A stretch of DNA of 64,000 bases from Pelobates cultripes (GCA_933207985.1 OW240913.1:263925112-263989111); one strand, 5' to 3'. Positions 46,936 through 58,331 are shown, numbered from the stretch's first letter. The notes: generated from the sequence alone by a model not told the origin. Numbers and translations: made by a program.

Positions 46936-48430
46936 CAAATTTCACCTGTTTTATCTTGATGAACCTCTCCTTAAAAGTTTAGCACTGACAAAAGAGTTAT
47001 TAAAACATCCATCAGCATCTTGCTTACACAGGTCAACTGTATAAAAGACAGATAACCAGACACATAGCTACCAACATTTTTAAATGATCAAATGAGGGGA
47101 TAGTTTTAAAGGGACAATTTCATTTTAGGGGTACGAGTGGGGTGGGACTCTTCAAGGAAATTTTAGGTGACTTACTAATAAGAATGTTTGCAACCAAAAT
47201 GCAAAACAGTATACCTTATTTACACAGACTGTTTTCCAAACACATTTATGGTAGGTTAAAGACACATTACTGTGAGTGTTATTGCTGTGCATCTCTGTTA
47301 TACACTCAGACACACCAACAATATGGGGCTCCTAGAAAACAGGTACATTATGATAGAACAGAGGGATTTGGGCCAAAATAGTGACTATCCACTCTAAATA
47401 GGGACACTTGGGAGTTATACAGACAGACAGACAGGTAGGAAGACAGACAAGTTTATTAGCAAGTAACTGCTGCTGATTTAATTTCAAGCACACCAAAATA
47501 TCCCTTTCTTGTCTGTTGTATAATATGGCATGTTGTGCATCAAGTACAGCTTTTTCACAGATGATTAATATTTCCATTTGCCACAACAATGATTTCACAT
47601 TCTATTAAAATTACCTTAACATCCAGTTCTAAGCTTATCTCCCACTAATACTTAAATCACAAGTCTGCAAATCTTTATCCCACTGAATTCTGTCTCATCT
47701 TCCCTCTTGGAAATACTGTCATTAAAAATGTTCAGCTATTGTATATTGCAGCATTAGCTAACCTTGGAAATACACTTCCCATGATTCTTAGCAGGTTGGC
47801 TGAGCATCATGAGAAATCCAGTTCAGAAAAAGCTTTATAGTGCCTAGCTTAGACTTGAAGGGAATATAGAACATCAGAACTGGAGTCTATTAATTAGATT
47901 TTTTTGACAGAGAACACATCCAACGCTCGCTTTTATAAAGCGTACTGCTTTCTTCGAGATCCATTGAAGGCCATTTGATATCTGCCTACTTTTATGACTG
48001 ACCTTGGGAGTAGAGTTCAGTTTAGGAATTTATGGCAAATCCTGTCATAGAAAAACTATTTGCAAGATTCACTGTCATCCAGTGCTAAGCAATTGTTCCG
48101 CACTCCAAAGACAATTTGAGCTGATGACAGGGCAATCCCATAAAAATATTGCCTGTCTACCTAGGTGTCCTATCCAATTATCTGAAGTAGAAATTAATAC
48201 TTTTAAAAGCTGCCAGTTTTGAAAGGTTATAGTAATTTATTCTATCTGTGTTCATTTGCACATAATAATGAATTAATTTATTAGTCAGTTATTTCTTATA
48301 TCAGTATTACAGACCTTTACATATTGGATCCGACTTATAAAGAATAGAATATATAGTTTTTAAAATGAGGTGCTTTATTTGTATGACATGTTATTGCATG
48401 ATCCTGCTTCCTATCGCAGTCAATTATATT
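46936..48430. other. Unassigned sequence
   Basis: CAGA-type microsatellite at 47420-47450. The block 47890-48230 is less AT-rich and unique in the window, but no splice-bounded coding frame is convincing. Confidence 0.4.
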
Positions 48431-48439
48431 TCGTAGGCA

Positions 48440-48605
48440 GAAAGCTTTATTGCACAAAAAAATCCACAAAAATACAAAAAATTAGGGCAGCGCAAACAAT
48501 TTGCTACAAAAAGATTTATTGCCAAGGACATAAGGTACAAACGTTTCGGGTTATCCCCTTTATCGATGCATGTCCCCTCTGTCCCCTTGCACAAAAAAAT
48601 CCAGT
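48440..48605 (-). mobile_element. Penelope-like 3' end fragment
   Basis: On the minus strand: GATAAAGGGGATAACCCGAA then ACGTTTGTACC, the stem and GAAAC arrangement of PLE hammerhead-like ends (GGG/CCC stem II), followed by an AATAAA-type sequence (rc of TTTATT at 48510). A short flanking duplication, TGCACAAAAAAATCCA, occurs at 48450 and 48590, suggesting an insertion target duplication of about 15 bp. Confidence 0.5.
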
Positions 48606-48992
48606 TTTATTAAAATTATCATTAGGTTAATGTAACATTAATTAGTTAATTTAGTAAGCACTCTATTGTATGAGTACAATGCTGGATGTGAATCATCTAT
48701 GGTAGATGCTTTATGGTAAAATTCTATTACCTATTTAGGATAGACAATATACCAAATATAGAAAACATAGCATGCCATAATCATTATACAAAAAAACTGT
48801 GATTTTATTTATACAACATATAGCAAAAAAGCAGCACAATGAATAGACATAATACAAATGGAGAAATATCACTACATATAATGACAAAAGCTATACCATA
48901 TAATCAAAGCTGGAAGTGCACTCAGCTCCTCACTAGGGAATCCAGGGTGCTCTTGAAAAAGTCCCAGTACCCAAAAGCACCAAGCAGATAAA

Positions 48993-49159
48993 TTTGTAGA
49001 AAATGATCAAGGCACTCCAATAGTTTCCAATTCTTAAGGCAATTTATTTGGACCAGGAACTACAAAGCAGGGGCTGAAACGTTGCTTTGTAGTTCCTGGT
49101 CCAAATAAATTGCCTTAAGAATTGGAAACTATTGGAGTGCCTTGATCATTTTCTACAAA
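48993..49159. repeat. Perfect palindrome, 76-bp arms, PLE-like loop
   Basis: 48993-49068 and 49084-49159 are exact reverse complements; the 15-base spacer is AGGGGCTGAAACGTT. The spacer carries the GGGCUGAAACGU half of the hammerhead-like PLE motif, and the arms contain AATAAA (ACCAGGAACTACAAAGC at the loop side). It is probably two inverted PLE end fragments. Confidence 0.92.
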
Positions 49160-49254
49160 AGCTATACCATAGACACATGAATGTAAACAAAATCAAAGTG
49201 TGTTTACATCATAAACCCATAAATGTTACCTGAAGTACACTGACCATAGAGTGG

Positions 49255-49310
49255 AGATCAAAGCCCCAACGTTTCAGCTTGATGTCTTTCTCAAGGTAAT
49301 CTAGAAAAAA
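49255..49310 (-). mobile_element. Penelope-like end fragment
   Basis: On the minus strand: TTACCTTGAGAAAGACATCA then AGCTGAAACGTTGGGGC, again UUGAGAA plus GAAAC with a weak stem between. It lies 100 bp from the palindrome and may be part of the same composite insertion. Confidence 0.5.
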
Positions 49311-49520
49311 AATAGAAAGTTCTTTACCCTCCGCCACTCACTTAACACTCCTGAATTATTTGGTTCTGCCCATCGGCATCGGCTTCCCACTGTGCTCTAA
49401 GTGAACCACGTTGTATGGCTTGAAGATAAAAAAAATAAAAAAATAAAAATGTAGTAGTAAGAGCTCCCCAGATGTAGTGAAAATGTATTTTTGGCCCACT
49501 GAACTTAAAAAGAGGTGATA

Positions 49521-49735
49521 CAGTGAGGGGGAAAAAGTATTTGATCCGCTGCTAATTTTGACATGCACATCAATTTATAACTATTTTGACATGCATTTTT
49601 TTGGATTTTTTTTTGTTATTCTGCCTCTCACTGTTAAAATACACCTAACATTAAAATTGATCTGACTGATCATTTATTTGTCAGTGGGCCAACATTCAAA
49701 ATCAGCAGGGGATCAAATACGTTTTTCCCTCACTG
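49521..49735. mobile_element. Tc1-type MITE
   Basis: TA lies on both sides (49519-49520 and 49736-49737). Inverted termini start CAGTGAGGG (left CAGTGAGGGGGAAAAAGTAT, right inverted CAGTGAGGGAAAAACGTATT). Length 215 bp. Shares its right half with the remnant ending at 13074. Confidence 0.88.
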
Positions 49736-49759
49736 TACATAATGAAAGCCTGACAAAAC

Positions 49760-50047
49760 TTAAAGGATAACTATAGTGTCAGGAAAACTAAGTGGTTTTC
49801 CTGACACTATAGTGCCCAGTGGCGCTGAAGTTTAAAACCCCTTCAGCAGCTTACCTTTTTCCAGCGCTGGGCTCCCTCGGCGCTGGTGACCTCTCCTCCC
49901 CCGCTGACGTCAGCTTTCCTATGGACGCTCTGCGTGATGGAGGCATTAAATGCATCCAGCGTCACAGATGCGCCTTTAGTGGCTGTCCAGAAGACAGCCA
50001 GTAGAGGCTGGCTTAACCCTGCAATGTAAACATAGCAGTTTCTCAAG
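49760..50047. mobile_element. T2-like TTAA MITE, truncated on the right
   Basis: Begins TTAAAGGATAACTATAGTG. An 18-bp perfect hairpin lies just inside (49771-49788 with 49795-49812). The right end is replaced by L1 sequence at about 50048, so the right TTAA is missing. TAGTGGCTGTCCAGAAGACA is shared with 59098-59120. Confidence 0.7.
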
Positions 50048-51640
50048 TTGTGCCTATATGATATCATTCTTACCCTGACAGACCCAGTAGTCTCTTTAGC
50101 TGCTTTGGTTTCAGAAATCGAGATGTACAGCGAAGTTTCTAATTATAAAGTCAATGTGGCAAAATCTCAAACAATGTCCATAAATCTCAGTTTTACAGTA
50201 AGGGAAATTCTAAAATTGGAATATCTTTTTGAATGGACTTCAGATGGCCTTATGTATTTAGGGATATTTTTTTCTCAAAATCTAACAGAAATGGGTATAA
50301 AAATCGTTGAAATCCTTTTTAAAGATACTAGTATAACATTATCGTAGGAATGGAAAAACTTTGGTATTTCTTGGTTGGGAAGAATGAATGTTATCAAATC
50401 ATATATCCTCCCCAAATGGTCCTACGTTTTTAGGATGCTACCTTTATCTATATCCTTAATTAAATTGAAACAAGTACACAAACTTTTTATGAATTATATA
50501 TGGGGTTCTAAGAAGCCTAGAATTTAAGTTTCACATTTATTGAATAAAACCAACAAAGGGGGATTAGTGATTTCAAATATTATTAGATATTATGAAGAGA
50601 GTAAGATCTTTCATTTAAGAAGGTGACAGGCCTCAAATGTGGATGACGAACCATTGCATAAAGTAGAGTTGTCCCTACTGGAGGTTAGGGATCTCTCTGC
50701 CTTGAAATGGCTCGATGAGGGAGGAAGCAATAAGTTCATGGTATCAATCAAAAATACTTACTTAAAAGAACTATACTATGATTGGTTTAAATATAGAAAG
50801 AAGAATAGGACAAAATCTCTAAAGGTAGCCCCATCACTACTATTCAAGGTAATATACCAGATTTAAACTTAAAAAAAACTGGATTTGAGTTAGTATTATG
50901 TCATTTTCAGATATTACACTTGAGATTAAGATAAAACCCTTCATACAACTGCAGCAGATTTATAATATATCCTCCAAAGATATTTTTACTTATCTTAGAG
51001 TAAAAAACGACATGGGAAATCATAGTCTAAGTGACGATCACGATACTCTAAATAAAAAAATGAACAAACACTTTGAGAAGGATTTTATTTCTAAGACCAT
51101 TTCCTTCTGCTATGAAATTTTGAGAATAGATGATAAAGATCAAAAACCTAAAGCTTGGAATAATTGGGATAAAGATTTTCGAACCCCCGTACATATCGAT
51201 CAATGGTATAAGTCTATATTATCAGTAAAAAAAAAACACTACATTGTTTGAACCTTATTGAACTTCACTATAGAATACCCCATCAGTGGCATCTTGTCCC
51301 TAAAATTATGAATAATATAAATCCAGCAGACTCTCTACTTTGTTGGAGGTGTAAGCATTGCACGGGTAGTTCAAAGCATATTTGGTGGGACTGCCATCTG
51401 TTGAACAAGATATGGAGTAGGATAATAAAATATTGAGTTAAGTTAGTGGGCCAAGAATTGGGGAATGACTTTCAAGTTGTTATGTTCTATTTTAACCTTT
51501 CAGGTATACCGACTCAAATAAATATATTTGCTTATTAATTTGACTATGGCTCCTAAAGTCGCAATTTCTAGATTTTGGCTAAAACAAGTAACCCCTTTCT
51601 GGCCTTATATTTGAAATCAACTTAAATATCAATACATAAT
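50048..51640 (+). pseudogene. L1-type LINE ORF2 3' fragment
   Basis: Starts at the reverse transcriptase active-site box (YDIILTLTDP, where YADD is expected; the first Asp region is partly altered), then SNYKVNVAKSQTMSIN, LMYLGIFFSQNLTEM, ISWLGRMNVIKSYILPKWSY and GGLVISNIIRYYEESKIFHL, all in the order of L1 ORF2. The C-terminal Cys/His motif is CWRCKHCTGSSKHIWWDC (51340-51393). Stops and frameshifts are numerous. An A-rich segment follows at 51645-51680. The copy is 5'-truncated into the T2-like MITE. Confidence 0.85.
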
Positions 51641-51689
51641 GGAGAATGGAATAAAAAAAAACAAAAAAAAAAAACTTAAGGGGGTAATT

Positions 51690-53419
51690 TGAGTAATACA
51701 ATAAAAGGTTATTAATAATGACAAATAAATCATCATATGCAAATTTAAAAATAAACACAACATTGAGGCTTACTTAATACGTATAGTGCACAACTCTTTG
51801 TCCTCTCTAAAAATAGACACAGAACATATAAAAAATCTTAACATAATTAACAAAAAAATAAAACATGAGAAAAGATAAATGGGGGACGAGAAGGGAAATA
51901 TGGAAAAGAAAAAGGGACAGGTGAAGAACTGCATACATTGACTGATAGCATTAGCTGAGGACTTTCAGTTGAGGGTGGTCCTTAATGGGTCACACTTTAT
52001 TTAGTGGAGACCTGCAGGAGAAGACTAGATATGATGCAGGTACCAAGGTAAGTTGTGACACCGTAACTGTGAAATGGTTAATGGGCTTAAGATACATGTT
52101 AGGAAGTATGCAATACAGTAAGCAGGTAGACACACACAAAATGATAATGGGGTTTAAGAGACACTCAACGGGGTAAGGGAGGTAAAGAGAAACACACTAC
52201 AAGGATCAGAAGATAAACTTAAATGAATTAGGTAAATACAAATTAGACTTAAGATGGCTAAAAACACAATCCAGTGCAGCTATCCAGCTATCCAAAACCC
52301 CAAGTGCCACCATAAAAAGAGGTGAAGCGCAAATGGTGATTGTAGTTACCTCCTATATAATAAAAGACGAAATATCTTTTGCAATATGCCAGAGTACAAT
52401 TTAAAAGAAGACATTATTAAACACACTCACATTATAGAACCTATAAGTTGGCTCTAACTGTGCAGGTATCAGTTAAAAGATTGTAGATGCACTCGATGCA
52501 ATTGTTTAGGTCCCAACAGAACTTAATATGGTGGGCAAGGCCTATTACTCAATATAATATGAAAATAAGGCAAACACCATCCCCAATATGGTGGTGTACT
52601 GGTATATGGCTCCAACATTATTGGTTTAATAGTCCTCAATGTAATTTCCGACTTGTGTCATCCCTGTGTATTCCAGCCGCCACACACCACCATTTTCACA
52701 AGTGGGAGAGTGGTTGCAAAGAGAAACTCAATGGGGTAAGTGGGGGTAGGAGATACAGCATGGAGTGAAGGGGAGTTCAAAGGGAGATATGCAAAGGGCT
52801 GTCAAGAGACACATACAAGAGAGTTAGAGGGATCCAGAAAGACACCAAGACAGGTAGAAGGACACCCTCATGTGCTAAATGGCTAGGCGCAACTCACGAT
52901 CTAAAGATATGTTCTGTTCTCTTTTAAATATAAAAGATTACAATTATTATACTCCAAAAGTGCTTCACAGCATGAGTAACTTGTACTATTTTGTCAATAG
53001 ACCTCAAAAAGATCACAATTTGCTGAAACCTTGATCAATAGCAGAAGTCCATTTTTTCATGAACCTCCACATCACCATCACAAATAGATGTTTTTTCATC
53101 CTCAATAGATGATGCAAAGAATTTAAGAATAGAAACTCCTCAGATTCACCATCCTTTTCCAACCGGTACGTAAATTACATCATCGTGGTCTTAACCATCT
53201 ACCCCACATTTAAATGTGTTACATTTGTAAATTAGTATCCTGTGATTCTCACAACTTCTGGATTTCCTTCTCTGCAATTTTAAAACATCCCGCGTGTTCT
53301 TTAAAAATGCTTAAAAAATAGTAAGCAGTCCTACTCCAATCCAATACAGTATGTGGCAACTCTGTTCCATCTGAGTTTCTGTTGCACTAGAGCCCAAACT
53401 GTGCATATACTATAAAGTA
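51690..53419. other. Unassigned sequence
   Basis: No supported coding region. Some segments (51990-52480) have an imported-repeat feel but no boundary was found. Confidence 0.4.
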
Positions 53420-53541
53420 TAACTAAATAACATGTGTGCTACTAATAATAGTTAAAATGATATAAAAATAATAAATATATATATATATATATATACATAT
53501 ATACATATATACACACACACAATATATATATATATATATAT
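53420..53541 (+). repeat. Left copy of direct duplication flanking the DIRS-like element
   Basis: 53420-53473 matches 58191-58244 at 52 of 54 bases (TAACTAAATAACATGTGTGC at the left copy start). Both copies run on into TA arrays with an ACACAC interruption. Confidence 0.85.
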
Positions 53542-55028
53542 ATTTGAAGGCTTGGCCTGTAGTTGTGGGAGGGGCTTGGTTCCCTTCAAAAGGGCTGCCA
53601 ATCCACTCCCACCTTACCGTTGCTGGTCTGGCGAGTCTGAAACATTTACTTCCGGTTCAGACCGCCATTTTGGATTTTTCTTACCTGTCTTCCTCGTGGT
53701 CTCCTGGTCCGGTGTCTCCCTGGCTCTTCTACCCATCGCCAGCATCCGCGCAGACTGTTCTCAGCTCCAAATACCGGGTTCAACCGTAAGTCCGGCCCCG
53801 CCGTAAAGCAACAGCTACCTTTCACGGCGGAGCTCTGTTAGTTTATACCGAGCGTTCGGTTTTCTGTCATGTATTGCAACTGATCAAACCGTTCGGCTAA
53901 TTCTAGTACACATATGCTTTGCATGTTTCACTTCATGTATCTTTTCGAACGCAACCGTTCTGGCATTTTACTGTATATACATTTTCGGTATTCGTACGAC
54001 ACTTAGTGTATTCACTCATTCGCATGTTTCAGCTGTTCATGCATTCTATCCTTTCTGTAAATTACAGCCAAACACACCAAATAGGCACAAATGTTCACCT
54101 AATTTATGATACTTCCCCCCTGCTGGTTACATATGATGCTACAGTCATAAAACATTCCACTTAGGGGTAATACATAGTTAATGTATCTGAATGTTAGAAC
54201 TTATATTGCCTGTAATTTTTCCACAGGTCCACATCTAGGATTACCTACTTAAGGATTATAAATTTGTGATAACTGACATTTGTGTCAAACTGTGGTTGCT
54301 GTCTAGGTGGGTTGATATTTGATTTAGGTTTAAGCTTTGGGCCAAATGTCACGTTAATTTAGTTAACACATGAGAATTTACTCTTTTAGGTTCTAGAACT
54401 TCTGACGGTAATTTACGAACACTAGGAAATAGTCATCATTCTTGGTTTATTTACTACTCTCGGCATAAGTGTCTGGTAGGTTCATTTGATTTTGGGACCA
54501 CGATCTGGCCAGCTTATAACATAAGCACAGACGCTTATATGTTGATTTTCATGTCCATAGGTCGCACCACGATATTTTTACAATCGCTGCTTATTTCTAC
54601 ATTGACAAATCGTCCTGTCTCACATATCAGGTACTATGACAGATCCCTATGACCTATATTTATATTTAGAGTGGTACTGGTCCTAGGTTACGTGGCCCAA
54701 TTAGGAATATATTTTCTGGTCTTAATCCATAGGCTAGTGGTCCCGCAAAGGCCAACACCCTCATCCTCAGAGGAATAGCTGTCTTGCATAGTTGCATAGA
54801 GAGGGCCTCACCTATCACTCCCATTCTATCTTGTGCTTTAAATTGCCACCGAGAGGCCAACACCCCGCCACAACGTTCGGTGGCCTCATACTTCCCCCTC
54901 TGGCCCACGCATAGGTAGTGCCTCTCAAGCCGCTTGGCAATTAATAGGGACTCATCTGTCACTATCACGAAGTATAATTGTTTCGCCACTTGGTATTTAG
55001 TTATTCTTACCAGTATCCACCCAAGTGA

Positions 55029-56190
55029 TTGATTAAAGCTACCTTATATTTTTCAGTTACGTCAAATACTCCTGATATCCCTGAGGAACTTTCGTTACCC
55101 TGCAGGCCCGCTAGGCCTTGTACCCCTGTTCCTGGAACAGATGTTAATAGTCCTTCGTCCCTCAGATCATGGACCATCCCATGTCTCACTGCAGAACTTA
55201 GAAGACGCTGCATCCCTTTCCCAGCTACTGCTAGGAAGGCGGAGTTGTTTAGACTTTTAAAACACTACCACTGACAACTCCGGTGCAGGGGAAGGCCCTA
55301 GTGGGACCAAGTTGCCTGCTTTTCACGCCATGATGACTTCTCTTATGTCATCCATCGGCACAATTAGCGATAGGCTGGATAAATTGGAAGCAAGTGGTAC
55401 CAAACAGATCGCTGCAAATCCAATTGTTGCCAGTCACCCTCTTGCTGATATTATGCCTGGTAATTCATTGGAATCTATATCAATTATTGAATCTATTAAT
55501 CTTTCGCACATGGTCCCATCTCACCTTAAAAAGGACATTCTGGAAGGCAAGGATGTAAACCTGGTTTCATTGCTCATAGCCTTTGCATATGGGGATTTAT
55601 CAGTAGTGCTAAGGGCAAGAGACCCGAGGCTGAAAAAAAATTGACCATCCCTGAATTCGTACTAGGTTTTGGGATCTATAGGGATGTTTACTGCTCAGTA
55701 TACCCGGGGAAAAGAGCAGAGCTGGATGCATACATGCACAAGATGGTGGACCTAGGGCACAAATACGGTGGTACCGCTTTTTACAATTACCACCGTTCCT
55801 TTTCTAAAAAAGTGGCTGCGGCTCTGGCTCAGTTCAATTTAAGCATTAATTGGAGCAAATTGGACACTGAGTTATTCTGCAGGCACTTTGCAGGCCTCAG
55901 GCCTCCAGCTTGTGCAGTTTGTGCATCTACAGCACATCACACAAATTTCTGCCCAAACACAGCAGAAATTTAACAAAATCAAACTACCTCTAACTTTCCA
56001 AAACCTGCTAGGGGATTAAAAGACAAACTGGGTAGGGATATTGTATTTCTAGGTAAATCCCAGGTTTGCAGCAACTTTAATGCGGGGAATTGTGGTTTCA
56101 GCTCTTGCAGGCTGATGCATGTATGTTCCCACTGTTTCAGGGCCCATGCCAAGACTATGTGCCCAAATAAAGCGTTCCCCAAACCGTATC
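55029..56190 (+). pseudogene. DIRS-like gag with SAP-like motif and zinc knuckles
   Basis: The first part contains LTAELRRRCIPFPATARKAE (55180-55245), a SAP-like DNA-binding helix pair followed by LFRLLKHYH and a stop. After a gap come SSIGTISDRLDKLEAS (coiled coil), SHMVPSHLKKDILEGKDVNL, DPRLKKN, then in another frame LTIPEFVLGFGIYRDVYCS, KYGGTAFYNYHRSFSKKVAA and LFCRHFAGLRPPACAVCAST. The end is VCSNFNAGNCGFSSCRLMHV and CSHCFRAHAKTMC, two Cys/His clusters usual at the end of DIRS gag. It would package the RNA. At least three frameshifts or stops (55274, 55644, 55973). Confidence 0.8.
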
Positions 56191-56363
56191 ACATGTGTGT
56201 GAACATCACATTATTGACCTCGCTATTACAGCTACATCCATCATGCCATTTCATTAACTATATTATCATGGGAATGACTGAGGGATTTCACACCGGGTTG
56301 GTCCATTGACCCTCCGGTACACTGGAATGAGACAACCTACAATCCACATTAGACGATCCACAG

Positions 56364-57362
56364 TTGGTAAACACTCTTATCACGACCGAGGTGAAACAAG
56401 GGTTTCTGTTGGGGCCATTCTTTTCCCCACCCTTCACATCTTGGAGGACCAATCCCATAGGGGTGGTCACAGGGAAGACTTCACTCAAACCCAGACTGAT
56501 AATTGATTTATCTGCACCACATTCCTCCACTGTCCCCAGCCTTAACTCACTAATACCTTCCGAAGAATTTTCACTACACTATGCCACTATCGACCATGCC
56601 ATAGGGGCCATTCTTCAAGCTGGCACAGGGGCATGGCTAAGTAAAACCGACGTGGTAAACGCTTTTAAATTACTACCCATGCACCCTTCCCTATGGCATC
56701 TACATGGCATTAAATGGCAGGGGATGTATTATTTCTTCACCCGTCTCACTTTTGGCTCCAAAAGCAGCCCACGTATTTTTGACACGTTTGCAGAAGCTTT
56801 ATGTTGGTTGTTACTAAATGTGTGCAAGTGCCCTTCGGTTATTCACTATCTGGACGATTTCCTCATGATTGAAAATAACACACTCCCACCCAGTAGTTTG
56901 AAACACATGTTGGCGTTGTTTGAATCCCTCACTATTCCTGTCTCCCCTCACAAAACTTTGGGTCCAGATACCAACATGCAATTTTTGGGGATCCAACTAG
57001 ACACGATACACATGCAGGCTAGTCTGCCTCAGGACAAGATTGAGCATACCCTGGCAAATATTGAACATTACCTGCTACAAGGTTGTTGCAACCGGAAAGA
57101 ACTACAATCACTGCTAGGGTCGCTCAATTTCGCCATGAGGATCATACCACAAGGTAAATCCTTTATATCCCACCTGCTATTTGCACTATTCACCTCAGAC
57201 ACTTGGCCGACCGAAGTCGAATCACTACCCAACTTCTCTGATACCTCGGCTTTATTCGAGTTGTACCCTCAGCAGCAGCCATTGCATGGGGACCATATTG
57301 ATCCAGTCACACGGTCAGGTGCTACTCAGATAATATGGCCACATGCTTATCCGACAACCTAA
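56364..57362 (+). pseudogene. DIRS-like reverse transcriptase (RNase H start truncated)
   Basis: A continuous frame of 332 codons. Motifs: KQGFLLGPFFSPPF, KPRLIIDLSAPHSS (motif 2 area), AWLSKTDVVNAFKLLPMHP (motif A), TFGSKSSPRIFDTFAEAL (motif B), HYLDDFLMIEN (motif C with the catalytic Asp pair, about 56840-56870) and LGPDTNMQFLGIQLDTIHM (motif D/E), then the LQSLLGSLNFAMRIIP block shared with DIRS RTs. Near 57330 a +1 frame reads SDNMATC, the RNase H Asp block, after which the domain is missing. The RT frame is intact but N-terminal and RNase H parts are lost. Confidence 0.85.
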
Positions 57363-58026
57363 CACTACTGGCTTCTTGACATCATATCAAATAAAAACAG
57401 TACTTAAAGGCATTAAAAAGTTAGACACACATGTTCCCTCACAAAGACTACCCATAGACAACAACATATTCCACTCTCCAGCCAACTTATTAGATTTTTT
57501 TCCTTTTGAACCCATGACCAATAACATAATAAAGACAGCCCTATATCTTGCTTTTTATGGGTTCCTATGTCCCAGTGAATTTACAACCATGACCATTACA
57601 GCCCACGACTACATAAGGACTAATGATTTACAAAATTCTATCCTTAAGACAATCAAAAACCAGCACCGAACAACGTACTATTCAAATTCCTCTGTACCCT
57701 ACTCACAATAAATGGTGCCCAGTACAAGTTTTGGATACTTATTCCCTTTCAGTCAAAAAACAACCTCAACAGCCTTTGTTCGAACTGCATGGACACACTC
57801 TGACCAAAGCTAAATTCATGCTTTACATCTACTGTTGACCAGGCTCCGCCTAAACCCCAATCATTTCTCAGGTCACTCTTTCCGTATAGGGGCAGCATCT
57901 TCAGCATCCGCTAATCACATACCCACTCACATTATTAAGGCTATGGGACGCTGGAAATCCTACACACTCTACATACCTAATCCCGTTAAAGAATTAAGAC
58001 AAGCCTTCTGTGACTTATCTCAATAA
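57340..58026 (+). pseudogene. DIRS-like tyrosine recombinase, first catalytic Arg replaced by Cys
   Basis: Starts TGFLTSYQIKTVLKGIKKLD. The box that normally holds the first catalytic Arg reads YGFLCPSEFTTM (57558-57591), with Cys (TGT) where Arg (CGT) is expected, a one-base C-to-T change. The C-terminal catalytic part is kept: HSFRIGAASSASANHIPTHI (His-x-x-Arg) and GRWKSYTLYI with Trp and the nucleophilic Tyr. Two frameshifts or stops near 57710 and 57837 break the middle. The enzyme would integrate a circular cDNA by recombination. Confidence 0.82.
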
Positions 58027-58190
58027 ACAAAGTTGGTTCACGAATTACGTTTCCTTGTAATTTTCTTTTGTCCACTTTTATTACAGGCCTACTGCTTTCT
58101 CGGTTCCGGCACACCACAACCGTGCTAACTCATGGATGTTATGTTTATAATATGCTAAGATTTCTGTGTTCGGCCATATTGCCCCGACCA

Positions 58191-58238
58191 TAACTAAATA
58201 ACATATGTGCTACTAATAATAGTTAAAATGATATAAAA

Positions 58239-58287
<49 letters not shown>

Positions 58288-58291
58288 CACA

Positions 58292-58326
<35 letters not shown>
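58191..58326 (+). repeat. Right copy of direct duplication and TA array
   Basis: Pairs with 53420-53541. The 54-bp head is followed by TA repeats with an ATATACACAAAC interruption near 58283. Confidence 0.85.

Positions 58327-58329
<3 letters not shown>

Positions 58330-58331
<2 letters not shown>

Larger units (their letters stand above)
53542..58190 (+). mobile_element. DIRS-like tyrosine-recombinase retrotransposon, compact and broken
   Basis: Order: GC-richer 5' region (53545-54000, containing a splice-donor-like CCGTAAGTCC), gag (55029-56190), reverse transcriptase (56364-57250), start of RNase H, tyrosine recombinase (57340-58026). No integrase and no LTRs, which fits DIRS and not Gypsy. 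Length about 4.6 kb, shorter than usual because sequence between the RNase H start and the recombinase is missing. Terminal inverted repeats were not identified. The whole lies between copies of a direct duplication. Confidence 0.85.

Noticed and set aside
48004..48222. 72-codon frame as a host exon
   Set aside because: No convincing splice sites at both ends and no recognised motif; possible conserved non-coding DNA only.
54666..54989. 107-codon frame on the minus strand within the DIRS-like element
   Set aside because: Opposite to the element's coding strand with no convincing motif; an inverted gag piece from another copy cannot be excluded but is not supported.
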